From contig VKHO01000018.1 in assembly GCA_011125455.1 (NCBI GenBank), forward strand, positions 1 through 64,000: DNA of 64,000 bases. The letters are read 5' to 3'. The first letter of the stretch is position 1; the number at the start of each line of letters is the position of its first letter. A program made the position numbers and the translations under genes. This document shows positions 1-8,369 of the stretch, in pieces. This stretch comes from Chlamydiales bacterium STE3 (GTDB lineage: Bacteria > Chlamydiota > Chlamydiia > Chlamydiales > Parachlamydiaceae). Below the pieces are notes generated by a model. The model saw only the letters and a program-made list of their open reading frames with translations. It had not been told where the DNA came from and made no database searches.

Positions 1-492
1 AATTCAGTGAGGCAATTTAAAAAGATTTAAATTTAGTTATTTTGCATGGGTTTGCCGTAGGATGATTTATGCAACAAGGCCTTTGTGCTGTAGCAGAAAA
101 GTGGAAATTAAGGGGGAGTATATCTTATGAAATATGTTTCAAATAGATCTCTATTCCTTTTCATTTCAATGGTACCATCTCTTTGAAACAAGATAATCAC
201 ACTCTTTAGTAAAGAATATTGGCGATTCATAGGATTTTATCTTACACTTCTGGGAGGATACGCAAATTGCGAAGACATTTAGTTCGTGAGACATAGGAGA
301 TATCACCAATAGAACTGATTGGGGCATCTATCAAAAAGCCTTTTAAGTTTTCGCCCCGAAATCGGGGCTATTCACATAGCAATTCAGGCTATACTCTCCT
401 AGATCAATTATCTAGCAGGTCTCTTAAGCTTGGCTTATAACAATTTTTGAAGCGCTAAATCATTAATGCCTTCATATGCTTTCGCCATTTTT
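1..492. other. Left-edge intergenic region, no firm gene
   Basis: No gene is convincing here. A 19-codon frame at 127-186 has a good Shine-Dalgarno (AAGGGGGAG) and a signal-peptide-like hydrophobic stretch. It stops at TGA, after which the same frame stays open for another 32 codons, so it may be the relic of a small exported protein. A short GC-rich inverted repeat lies at 353-368 (GCCCCGA/TCGGGGC). It is downstream of the minus-strand gene at 493-1191 but lacks a U-tract. Confidence 0.4.
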
Positions 493-1191
493 TTAAGCGT
501 GTGCTAACATTGCTATGGTCATTACTACCATTCCCAAATCTTCAATTAAAGTAATTGTTGACATAGGAAGATTTAAGGTGGTGCCAAGGCATGCGCAACG
601 GATGTTCTGTTTCTTTAATATGGCTTTACCAACTCCAAGACTGCTAAACCCCATCAAAATCAGAGAAAACCATAAGGCCTGCGTTACTCCAAATTGAAAT
701 AAAAAGGAAAAACCTAGGCCTAATTCTAAAAAGGGATAAATATATCCGTATCCATGCCAATAATTGGCTAATAAGTCATAAGTTGCGTAGGCATCTCGAA
801 ACCCTTGCAAGTCAAGTAATTTGAACGCTCCAAATATAAGGAAAAACCCAGCCATAAAGTGTAACATCCAGTCATGAAAGCTGTTAGCTCCGGCAAAGGA
901 AGTAATGGTAATCATTCCTAAAATGATCAAAAGAGGGTAGTAGGTATTAATCCAACTTCGTTGTTCTAGCATTATCGTAGATGGATTGTCTACAAATATA
1001 AGCTCATAATTGCCAGCTTCCTTTATTGCAGTATTTAGTTTTTCCAAATCAACACTAGTTTTTCCTTCTAATACTACTTGAGGTGGATTAAGAGTAACTT
1101 CAGCCGATTCAGCAAAATTTTTTAAAATTTCCTTAATCTTAGTAACACAAGATGCGCACTTCATCCCATTAACTTGATAAATATATTTCAT
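493..1191 (-). CDS. Heavy-metal-associated (HMA) domain fused to MauE/DoxX-like membrane protein
   Basis: The first ~70 residues form a ferredoxin-like HMA metal-binding domain with the GMKCASC motif (Cys12, Cys15). Four or five membrane segments follow between residues ~84 and 230, with a conserved-looking CACLG motif near residue 200, just before the last segment. Known HMA domains bind Cu(I), Zn or Cd through the CxxC pair. Membrane proteins of the MauE type with this C-terminal cysteine motif occur as small metal- or redox-linked proteins of unresolved function. A role in metal handling at the inner membrane is inferred. The start codon has GAAGGGAA six bases upstream. It stands alone between intergenic regions. 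Confidence 0.8.
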   Translation of the reverse strand: MKYIYQVNGMKCASCVTKIKEILKNFAESAEVTLNPPQVVLEGKTSVDLEKLNTAIKEAGNYELIFVDNPSTIMLEQRSWINTYYPLLIILGMITITSFAGANSFHDWMLHFMAGFFLIFGAFKLLDLQGFRDAYATYDLLANYWHGYGYIYPFLELGLGFSFLFQFGVTQALWFSLILMGFSSLGVGKAILKKQNIRCACLGTTLNLPMSTITLIEDLGMVVMTIAMLAHA

Positions 1192-1488
1192 GTTCCCTTC
1201 ATCAGTGATATCTATTTTTTATTAATATAAAACTTTTTTACATATATTTGATGTAAAATTTTTAAAAGAAGAATTAGCTGACACTGAATGGATGATAAAA
1301 ACTTAAGGCTATAGTCGAAGTAAATTTAAACAAAAATGTAGATTCAGTCAGAAGGGGGTTTAAGGCCCTTAGCTTTTCTCGCGGGGAAAATGTCGCATAA
1401 ATTTGCTTCTTTCTTGATGAATGGTGCTCCCTAAATTACGACAAGCCACATCTAACTTCAACTTGAAAAGTTTCTGTTAAAAAAACTA

Positions 1489-2235
1489 CTACTGCTTGTT
1501 TTGAATGCAAAAAGGCCATTTTTCTTCTAAAGAACGAGCAATAGGCCGTGACTCTTGTGCGGCGGCGTATAGGCTCATAATGTCTTCCCTTAAAACCACA
1601 TGTCTTTCTTGGCTCGGACATTTATTATAAATATGAGCCATTAAATCAATTAAATTCTTCGCGTCGCTCACGCGCCCTTGTTTAATCGCTTTAAATGCAC
1701 ACTCGAAAAGCTCCAACCAGATTTCTTCAGCAGATTCATCCCATTCAAGCGTTTTGATGTACTTATAAACGATGTAGGGTTGATAAAGACAACGGAGCAC
1801 CCAAAAGCGGTGGAACAGAATAGCAAAAACAATGGACATCACTAGGGCGATGAACAGCTGACTCAAATACCCAACCATATTCAATGCTTGTTGAAGAGCA
1901 ATCACGACGAAACAAACAATAGAGCTAAACATTAGTACGTAAAGGCCGAAATGAGCAGCAGGAGCATTGAAAATCTTTGAGTAGAAAATAGGAGATAATT
2001 TTCCTTCGACAGTTTGAAAAGGAACCATTGTTAGGAATACAATGATCCCAAAAATTGATATGGAAAAAAAACCTAGATCAAAAAATTTATCCAACGCTAT
2101 TTCAGGAAAGGGAAAACCAATTGAAGTGAGAGCAACGAGGATGAGCCAGAATGTAGCGATTAATAAAAAAGTGGCTAAAGGAAGGATAAAAACATTAGTT
2201 GCTTGAAATCGAACAACTTTTTTTGGTTGTACCAT
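1489..2235 (-). CDS. Hypothetical four-TM membrane protein with soluble C-terminal domain
   Basis: This 248-aa protein has hydrophobic segments at roughly residues 15-38, 52-74, 93-115 and 122-145. A soluble, largely helical C-terminal domain of ~100 residues follows, with two Trp-rich acidic stretches. I do not recognise a family. AAGGAG lies seven bases before the ATG, giving a firm start. It is divergent from the exported protein at 2550; the 314-base gap 2236-2549 is AT-rich and probably holds both promoters, but I cannot place them. Confidence 0.75.
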   Translation of the reverse strand: MVQPKKVVRFQATNVFILPLATFLLIATFWLILVALTSIGFPFPEIALDKFFDLGFFSISIFGIIVFLTMVPFQTVEGKLSPIFYSKIFNAPAAHFGLYVLMFSSIVCFVVIALQQALNMVGYLSQLFIALVMSIVFAILFHRFWVLRCLYQPYIVYKYIKTLEWDESAEEIWLELFECAFKAIKQGRVSDAKNLIDLMAHIYNKCPSQERHVVLREDIMSLYAAAQESRPIARSLEEKWPFCIQNKQ

Positions 2236-2549
2236 TTTATTCTCCTTATCTTTCTTTTACATGCCATACACCTTGATTTTTAATAGTTCCCATATGCCGT
2301 AATTATATAAAATTAACTTTTTTATTTAAAATAATCTAAAAAAATGTTTTCACTTCTCAAGTAAAGAGACCTATTTTCTGAGTAGCACTTTAGTTTTCTT
2401 TTAAACAAAAATAGCTGAGACTTTTGATGAATATGCTTAAATCGATGGCATAAAATAGGCTAAGGTTGCACAATCCTAAAACAATTTTAAATTTGAAAAT
2501 TTACCCATAAATCATTGTTTAAAAAATAGTTCCTAAGGAGGAAGTTGCA

Positions 2550-3089
2550 ATGCTTTACTATCTTTTAATGATTTGTTTGACCTTTTCTGCCAACTACGTA
2601 TTTGGAGAAGAAAAAACTCAAGATTTTGTTTTGCCAGTAAAATTTTACGTTCCTGAAAATTATGCAGTAGTCCTCAAAGATAATGAAGGGGAATTTCTTA
2701 TTGCCCCGAAAGAATTAGATTTAGAAGCAAATAAAAATTTTTTCAATTTTTCGCAACCATTAATATCTGGCGTAAAGCTCCAGTTCAGGAAGTCATTTAA
2801 AGAGGATATTCAAGAAATACTCTCTCAGACTAAGAAACACTTCCCGAACGGGTTCGCAACAAAATCTTTTCAATGGGGGAAATACCCACTCGTTGCTATC
2901 AAAATGTATATCGGAATGGATATTGTTTACTTAGCTTATGTTGGCTTTGAAGATGAAGATAAGAATGGTTTAGCGTTAAACTTAAGGTATTTTTTAGAAA
3001 AAGATTTTGGAAATGGCAACAAACCGAGTAAAGAAGATTTAACTTTTTGGGAAAGCTTTTTAAAAAAAACACAACCCATTGATGAGTAA
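2550..3089 (+). CDS. Hypothetical exported protein, 179 aa
   Basis: The N-terminus is a short signal peptide (residues 1-19, cleavage likely after VFG), followed by an acidic/lysine-rich soluble domain without cysteines or visible repeats. AAGGAGG stands seven bases before the ATG. No family is recognised; periplasmic or secreted location is inferred from the signal peptide alone. The last third contains YLAYVGFEDEDKNG and a lysine-rich helix. It ends ~90 bases before the convergent 74-aa gene. Confidence 0.75.
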   Translation: MLYYLLMICLTFSANYVFGEEKTQDFVLPVKFYVPENYAVVLKDNEGEFLIAPKELDLEANKNFFNFSQPLISGVKLQFRKSFKEDIQEILSQTKKHFPNGFATKSFQWGKYPLVAIKMYIGMDIVYLAYVGFEDEDKNGLALNLRYFLEKDFGNGNKPSKEDLTFWESFLKKTQPIDE

Positions 3090-3175
3090 TCCTAGCTAAA
3101 GCATACATTAGTAAAAATACTGTTAAATAGCATTTGCATAAGAGAATTTTTATTTTTTGAAAAGTCATAAAGCAG

Positions 3176-3400
3176 CTAATCTGGCTTTTGATCTACACAG
3201 AATAACTTTAGCAAAAAAGGAAGTTCTTCAGAAAATAAGGGTTCTTTTCCTCGCATATAATGATCACGTGCTTCTTTAGTTGCTTTTTCAGGAGAATCTG
3301 CTTCCACTTCGTAAACGAAATAAGCAAAATTCAAATGCTCCTTATCTGAAAGGTATTTTAAATCTAAAATTTTGACTCTAAAAATTTTTGCTAAAGCCAT
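3176..3400 (-). CDS. Small hypothetical protein, 74 aa
   Basis: A compact alpha/beta-looking protein with a central FVYEVEADSPEKATKEA segment, reminiscent of small proteins that add an 'integrated across a period of residues' beta-alpha motif, but no family can be named. GGGAGAG precedes the ATG by seven bases. Its coding frame is supported by normal codon use and a good ribosome binding site. It is divergent from the HTH gene at 3494. Confidence 0.55.
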   Translation of the reverse strand: MALAKIFRVKILDLKYLSDKEHLNFAYFVYEVEADSPEKATKEARDHYMRGKEPLFSEELPFLLKLFCVDQKPD

Positions 3401-3493
3401 AAATGCTCTCCCTGCTAGTATATTTTCATCCGAATGGTTTAGAGTGTTTCACAAGGTACTCTAGTGGAGTACTAGATAGCAATAAAAATATTT

Positions 3494-3715
3494 ATGAAAT
3501 TGAAAAAATATCTTCATGATAAAAAAATCCGTTACCGCGATTTTGCTGAAAAATTGGGTATCAATGAGCAATCCTTAAAAAATATTGTTGCCTGCACTAG
3601 AAGACCCGGATTGCTATTGGCTCTAAAAATTGAGCAATTAACGAATGGTGAAATAACCCCGGCACAATTAGTAGAGGATTTTGAAAAAAGTAAAGCCAAA
3701 CGGGTAGCTTTATAA
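3494..3715 (+). CDS. Small Cro/C1-type helix-turn-helix regulator
   Basis: This 73-aa protein is little more than an XRE-type HTH: helices around residues 13-21 (YRDFAEKLG) and 24-34 (NEQSLKNIVAC), then RRPGLLLALKIEQLTNG and a basic tail. Proteins of this form bind operators as dimers; the target is unknown. There is no strong Shine-Dalgarno, and its partner gene, if any, is not adjacent (the 74-aa gene diverges, a MepB gene converges). Confidence 0.75.
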   Translation: MKLKKYLHDKKIRYRDFAEKLGINEQSLKNIVACTRRPGLLLALKIEQLTNGEITPAQLVEDFEKSKAKRVAL

Positions 3716-3768
3716 TCCGCCTTCTTTTTACTTATTTTCTAAAAGCATTTTTAAAATCAAATTTTTTT

Positions 3769-3792
3769 TAACTTTTAAAAGTTATTTTTTTT
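3769..3792 (+). terminator. Possible AT-only intrinsic terminator
   Basis: A 16-base perfect palindrome (TAACTTTTAAAAGTTA) is followed directly by eight Ts, ~55 bases after the stop of the HTH gene. The stem is weak (two GC pairs), so the call is tentative. Confidence 0.35.
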
Positions 3793-3877
3793 CTGAGGAT
3801 AAAACATCTGTTAGGTAAATAAAAAAGGTGTTGGGATCTTTTTTTTTAAATTTTTGGTATTTTTGAAGTACAGATGC

Positions 3878-4414
3878 TTAGCAATGAAAAAGTTTTCGAA
3901 CCAACTTTGTATCCAAGCTAAGATTGATCTCAAAATAGAAAGCAAGCTGCCACTCTTGTGTTTTTTTAGCCTGAGAATTTTCAGCGATGTTCCATGGAGG
4001 GTAGATGCGCATTGCCCGCTTGCCTCCCTTCCCATTTTTCGATAAAAGACCTTTTTCGCCTAGCACATCTTTCGGAAAAACAAACTGACCGAAACGGGTG
4101 GGATGGCGAACACTGACAACGTAAAAACAATAGGGGTCAGCTACATCATAGGGCTGTATCACTCCATCGCTTCCTCTTTTCCATAAAGTGACAAATTGTC
4201 CTGTTTTTTTTGGCGTCATTTTACCGATGCGAAACTTGTTCTTCTGATCATTCATTTCAAATTCAGCAGCTCCATATTCTTCACTTTCCAATTCTTTCAT
4301 AAAATTTTTACAAATTAGCCCGCTTGGTTCATAGGCAAGCTCTTGAGCTGCATAAAAGTCTGGATGTATAGGGCTAGGAAGCATTTTTTTGGGGGATTCT
4401 GGGTTCTTTTTCAT
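3878..4414 (-). CDS. MepB family protein
   Basis: The 178-aa product matches the MepB family, named for the third gene of the Staphylococcus aureus mepRAB multidrug-efflux operon. Family hallmarks are visible: a central KFRIGKMTPKKTGQFVTLWK block, the FGQFVFPKDVLGEKG block and a C-terminal RIYPPWNIAENSQAKKTQ block ending in WQ. Biochemical function is unknown. Here there is no MepA or MepR neighbour, so any link to efflux cannot be assumed. The gene is convergent with the HTH gene and isolated from other genes upstream. Confidence 0.85.
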   Translation of the reverse strand: MKKNPESPKKMLPSPIHPDFYAAQELAYEPSGLICKNFMKELESEEYGAAEFEMNDQKNKFRIGKMTPKKTGQFVTLWKRGSDGVIQPYDVADPYCFYVVSVRHPTRFGQFVFPKDVLGEKGLLSKNGKGGKRAMRIYPPWNIAENSQAKKTQEWQLAFYFEINLSLDTKLVRKLFHC

Positions 4415-4538
4415 TGTATTCCAGACATGTTTTTGCTTGTTTTATAGAAAAGAAGTGGAATTGTTTTTCGCTAACGCAATAGACATAAGAATGAGAATAA
4501 GGGAAAATATGTTATCCATCAATTAATGAGTTTCCTGC

Positions 4539-4850
4539 ATCAAAAAAAATTGCATTTCAGAAGAGTTATCTTTTTTTGCTCCCACCAATCAGGACTTTAA
4601 TAATCTTCCTTAAAGTGCCGTCCAAGAGATGTTAAAGCCAGAAAATAAAGTGAAATTAGCCGCTATCTTAAAATCCCATATTGTTCCCGATAAGATTTCT
4701 TTAAAAGATCTAAAAACTGCGAATGGCACAGAATTAGACATCGTTGTCGATGGCAATGACCTCAAAGTAAATAATGCAAAGTTTGTCAAAAAGGGTACTG
4801 TATAATCTAACGGTATGATTTATATCATTGATTCTGCCCTACTCTCTTAA
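4539..4850 (+). pseudogene. Fasciclin (FAS1) domain remnant with two in-frame stops
   Basis: One continuous frame encodes most of a FAS1 domain: FFAPTNQDFNNLP, then TAA at 4611-4613, then a block containing MLKPENKVKLAAILKSHIV and DLKVNNAKF, then TAA at 4803-4805, then SNGMIYIIDSALLS and a final stop at 4848-4850. These correspond in order to the FAPTN, H-x-V and NG-x-I-x-x-I-D motifs of the adhesion-type FAS1 fold. The gene start and signal peptide are not recognisable. FAS1 proteins are usually exported surface proteins. The central piece (4629-4805) could still be translated but would be a fragment. The 400 bases after it (4851-5252) hold nothing I recognise. Confidence 0.8.
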
Positions 4851-5252
4851 AAATTTTTAATCCTTAGGAAAGACGATTCCGAAGGGTGTTTCTTTGGCAA
4901 AACAATTCTTTGTAATTTGAAGCACTTTTTGGTATTGGCGCTGAAATAGCTTAAAGACAGCAATAATTAGTTGATGATAATAAATCGTAAACCGTTAGCA
5001 GAAAGCCATAAAACGTTAGCTTTACAGGAACATTTAGCCTCCTACACTTCTAACTCAGCTTTCCTAAAGTTTTGAGGCCTTTAGAAGTGTTTGTCTATTC
5101 TATAGGTGGACCCGTGTAAAGCCATTTCAAATCTTTAGAAATAGCGATTTTCTTATAGCGCTAACGACTAATCCAACTTATGGAGCTAAATGAGAAAAGA
5201 CCCCTCAAATTTTATCAAGTAAACTTATAGCTTCTTCATCTATCAGATGCGC

Positions 5253-5432
5253 TTAGTCAAAATATAAGACCTGAGCTTTTTGAAAAGCTTCTTGGACTTT
5301 TTGATTGCTAAGTAGCGGATTTTCCCAGATATAACCTTCAGTGTAAAGCACATCCACAGATTTTTCGCTCGAGCTAAAGTCATCGATTGTCCATAAAAAG
5401 CCCTGATTACAAGTATGTGTTGGTGCTTGCAT
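5253..5432 (-). CDS. Possible small protein, 59 aa
   Basis: An ATG-started frame of 59 codons with a plausible acidic composition and only a weak Shine-Dalgarno (AAGAG). It contains YTEGYIWENPLLSNQKVQ and has no membrane segment or known motif. It lies in an otherwise empty 640-base gap and may be a fragment of a larger lost gene. Confidence 0.3.
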   Translation of the reverse strand: MQAPTHTCNQGFLWTIDDFSSSEKSVDVLYTEGYIWENPLLSNQKVQEAFQKAQVLYFD

Positions 5433-5490
5433 AAAAACTCTTATTTTTTAATTAAGAGTATGCAATTAGTTTTAGTTTCGTAAGAGCTGA

Positions 5491-5781
5491 TCAAGGGAGA
5501 TCTTGGACTTCGATAACCTGAGGAGTTAGAGAAAGATCCATGATTTTTATAGAAAAACCATTCAGAAAGAGAAGTACAAAAGCTACAGGGAAAAATACTA
5601 ATGTCCAGAAGCACAACCAAAAGCGAGAGCCGTCGTATGAAAGAGAGTAGCTTTTTGGTTTAATATCAAAAGAACACGCTGTAAAGAACAAAACGAAGGC
5701 GATAGGGAAAAAGATGATAATCCAAAAAATTAACCAGAAAAGAGAACCATGATAATGAATTTTAAAGCGTTTTTCGTCCAT
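5491..5781 (-). CDS. Small membrane protein with internally duplicated hairpin
   Basis: This 96-aa protein consists of two near-identical halves: residues ~6-36 (FKIHYHGSLFWLIFWIIIF) and ~42-75 (YSLSYDGSRFWLCFWTLVFF), each ending in FFP-[IV]-AFVL. Each half has a short polar strand and one membrane segment, so it is a duplicated single-TM unit. No family or function is known to me. The duplication argues that the frame is real. Confidence 0.6.
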   Translation of the reverse strand: MDEKRFKIHYHGSLFWLIFWIIIFFPIAFVLFFTACSFDIKPKSYSLSYDGSRFWLCFWTLVFFPVAFVLLFLNGFSIKIMDLSLTPQVIEVQDLP

Positions 5782-5868
5782 TCTCTGATAGTAGTAAACC
5801 GCAAAATTAAATTAAAGAAAAAACAGCGCCTCACCCTATCTAGGGGCTTCTCTCTTTTTCATGAGATC

Positions 5869-6095
5869 ACCATAGTGAAATAAAAAAATGACAGCCTAAA
5901 TCAAGTACATAAAAAAAACAACGGGATCGTCTTCTTTATAAATGCCCATCTGTTGCCGAGGTATTTTCCTAAGATAGCATCGCCCATACCGAGTAGCGTT
6001 GTTAAAATAAAACCTAGCGCATCTTTCTCCGACATTAACACCCTAGCGAATAACCCAACAATAAAACCAATAATAATTGTCCAAATAATACTCAT
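5869..6095 (-). pseudogene. Frameshifted GlsB/YeaQ/YmgE-type small membrane protein
   Basis: The N-terminal half is typical of the transglycosylase-associated (GlsB/YeaQ/YmgE) family: MSIIWTIIIGFIVGLFARVL, then a second hydrophobic stretch ending LGKYLG. The normal ending is then found in another frame: QQMGIYKEDDP, VVFFMYLI, a TAG codon and AVIFLFHYG, equivalent to the family's G-x-Y-x-x-x-DP and final membrane helix. The read-through frame as it stands gives a 64-aa protein with a wrong tail. Thus one frameshift near 5958 and one nonsense codon have probably inactivated a stress-associated membrane protein. Confidence 0.65.
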
Positions 6096-6250
6096 CCCTC
6101 CAACCTATATAACTTTTATTTCTGTAAATAGCATGTTAATAATTATTTACAAAGAGTGTTTGAATTTCATCTCATGTGTCAATTCGCTTACAGCCCTTTA
6201 GCAGAAAACATTTGATTTGCGAGTAGATGAGTATAGATAAGTCTCACGGT

Positions 6251-6310
6251 CTTGATTCAGAAATGTCTTGCAGTTGCTAGAAGGTAAAAAACAGCAACTG
6301 CAGGATCAAG
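6251..6310 (-). terminator. Long stem-loop after the alpha/beta hydrolase gene
   Basis: An inner 10-bp perfect stem (6269-6278 with 6293-6302, TGCAGTTGCT/AGCAACTGCA) sits inside an outer 6-bp stem (CTTGAT/ATCAAG). It lies ~80 bases beyond the stop of the minus-strand hydrolase and could end its transcript, though no long U-tract follows. Confidence 0.4.
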
Positions 6311-6388
6311 GCGGTAGTTATTTCTTTTGGTTTGAGTTACTCAAAAAAATGATTACTTGAAAAACTCTACAGTTCTCTTCAATCTTCT

Positions 6389-7657
6389 CTACGCTTTTGC
6401 TTTGTTGCGACTTTTACCAATCTTCCCAGGTCTGAAGGAAACAATTCTCTTAAACAAAAGACCTGTCGTGATGATGCTATTCCCTCCCTTTGAACAGACA
6501 ATGGGTCCTAATAAAAAAGATAATTCATCAGAAGTCAAGGAAAAATAAGGACCCTTTATAGCAGTTCCCTGGCTGATGTGGTGAGCAACCAGTGTAAAAA
6601 ACTTAAACACCTCTTCGGTTTTGAAATAGGCGCTGTGGTTTTTTACTACAGAAGAGGTATGGATCAAGCAAGCGTTTTTAGCAATTGGTCTATGCTGTAT
6701 CTCCTCATCAATACGTCCAACAGGTTGCGCGCGAGCTAAGAGGCGGAGCCATGGTAAAACCTGATCTTTGCAGGAATAAAGGACATAAATATTTCTAGCG
6801 TTGGATAATGCGCGTGGGAAAGAGGTGCATTCTACTCCATCACATTCGAATAAGCTTTTCTCTTCAACGGCCCCTCCGAGGAGGAAAAGATTATCAATTT
6901 TTGGACTGGCCTTTTGATTTAACGCATACATTGCGACGATCGTACCCATACTATGAGCTGCAATATCTAACTGCTTGGCTATCGGCCGGAGGGATTTTAG
7001 TATTTTGGGTAATCGCTCTTTTCCCGCACGTATTGCGTTTTTTTCAGCATAGGGGTATTCATGAGGCTTGGCATAGGCTGGATATAAATAAGCAATGACA
7101 ACGTCATAGGTATGAGCAACTTTCTCAGAAACTCTCTGTAAAGTTTTCAGCGCGCTATCGTAACCTACAGTAAATCCATGAATAAGGAACAAAATTTTAC
7201 GCTCCGAAAATTCTTCCCACTTAAAACTTTCATATTCCTTAGTCCAGTTTATTTTCCAAGTAGGAGGTTTAGGGAAATTAAACCAGCTTTTGGTGCGAGA
7301 TTTAATAAACTGCACTTTTGCAATATAAGTTTTTAATGAAAATTCACGGTTATCGGTTATGGAGTCGAGATCGCCAATAACAAAAGTTTCTTGTTCCAGC
7401 TCCGAATTTACCTCGGGTTCAACAAAGGAATAGTTACGCCCTAGAGGCATCAGTTCGCTCTCCGAATCTTCACTACTTGATCCAACTTCTGTAATGTGTC
7501 CAGCCCTATTGTCGCTGTCAAAAGACCACATGCAAGAAGGGCGAGCGCGGGGCTCAAATAGATTTTCTGATTCATCGCTATTGTCGCTGTCAAGGTACCA
7601 CATGGAAGAAAGGAGATGGTTGGGATGAACTCCACTTCCTGAAGAGCTAGAATACAT
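6389..7657 (-). CDS. Alpha/beta hydrolase (DUF900-like serine esterase) with acidic repeat N-terminus
   Basis: Residues ~150-360 form an alpha/beta hydrolase: oxyanion-region LIHGF (159-161), nucleophile elbow AHSMG (Ser236), a likely acid Asp298 (CKDQV) and His341 (KNHSAYF). The arrangement resembles the DUF900 esterases; the substrate is unknown. The first ~100 residues are Ser/Asp/Glu-rich, apparently disordered, with the motif MW-x-x-DSDN twice (residues ~19 and ~43). No signal peptide is present. AGGAGG precedes the ATG. The acidic repeat-bearing extension on a lipase-like domain is what one would expect of a translocated effector, but this is only inference. Confidence 0.75.
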   Translation of the reverse strand: MYSSSSGSGVHPNHLLSSMWYLDSDNSDESENLFEPRARPSCMWSFDSDNRAGHITEVGSSSEDSESELMPLGRNYSFVEPEVNSELEQETFVIGDLDSITDNREFSLKTYIAKVQFIKSRTKSWFNFPKPPTWKINWTKEYESFKWEEFSERKILFLIHGFTVGYDSALKTLQRVSEKVAHTYDVVIAYLYPAYAKPHEYPYAEKNAIRAGKERLPKILKSLRPIAKQLDIAAHSMGTIVAMYALNQKASPKIDNLFLLGGAVEEKSLFECDGVECTSFPRALSNARNIYVLYSCKDQVLPWLRLLARAQPVGRIDEEIQHRPIAKNACLIHTSSVVKNHSAYFKTEEVFKFFTLVAHHISQGTAIKGPYFSLTSDELSFLLGPIVCSKGGNSIITTGLLFKRIVSFRPGKIGKSRNKAKA

Positions 7658-8369
7658 TAAAACCTCCTAAATTTTATAAAATAAAGTACTTGATTTTTTT
7701 GCCGTTAATAAAGCCGGTTTAAACAATTAGTCCTTATATTATATTTAAATCTAATGTTTAATTCATTAAAATTATTAGTATTTTTAAAATTAATTTTTTA
7801 TTTTTATGACCTTTTTAAAACTGCCGGCGGCCTTAGTAATTGTCGGGTTGTCTAAAATCCCATAAGCTCTAGCCAATACTCCAATAATCCCCCAATTACG
7901 TTATATTTCAACGATCCCAAATTTAACATTCAACAATTAGAATGGCGCTTAAATCTCTAGAAAAGTCTTATTCCGTAAACTCAAGCAACCAAAATAGGGT
8001 GGTACCGCAAATCTTTAACCCTTTTATTGGATGTTCACATGTTCGCAATCGTATAGTATATAAATAAAGAAGTTCCTTAAGTATTTCTGAAGAAGATTTT
8101 CTAGGTCTTTTTTCTATGATAAATTTGTGCAAATGGATTGAGGATAAAGCGCATTTTTGTTCCTTTGTTTTAAAGGAGTTATTCAAACTAGCTAGAGCAA
8201 GAGCTCTTTTTTATTGTGTGCATGTAAAAATCTGGAGTAAAAAGAAATAAAATAGCAAAATCTTAATTTGCTAAGCGTTTGATTATCTGGAATCTAGATT
8301 AAACTTGGTTTGCAAACGCAATTTTTAGACTGATGGCAAAAAATTTAAACTGATGGTGAAGGACTGTAA
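7658..8369. other. Gene-poor gap upstream of dxr
   Basis: No gene with both a start and a ribosome binding site is visible. A 72-codon frame at 7968-8186 (minus) begins only at TTG and lacks coding character. A short open stretch near 7850-7960 (plus) resembles the C-terminal end of some lost gene but cannot be identified. The final ~100 bases presumably hold the dxr promoter. Confidence 0.4.

Noticed and set aside
353-368. GC-rich inverted repeat as terminator of the HMA gene
   Set aside because: It lies 125 bases past the stop and has no U-tract on the minus strand.
3494-4414. HTH gene plus MepB gene as a toxin-antitoxin or efflux operon
   Set aside because: They are convergent, not co-directional, and no efflux pump is nearby.
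7968-8186. 72-codon minus-strand frame upstream of dxr
   Set aside because: It starts only at TTG, has no Shine-Dalgarno and no recognisable domain.
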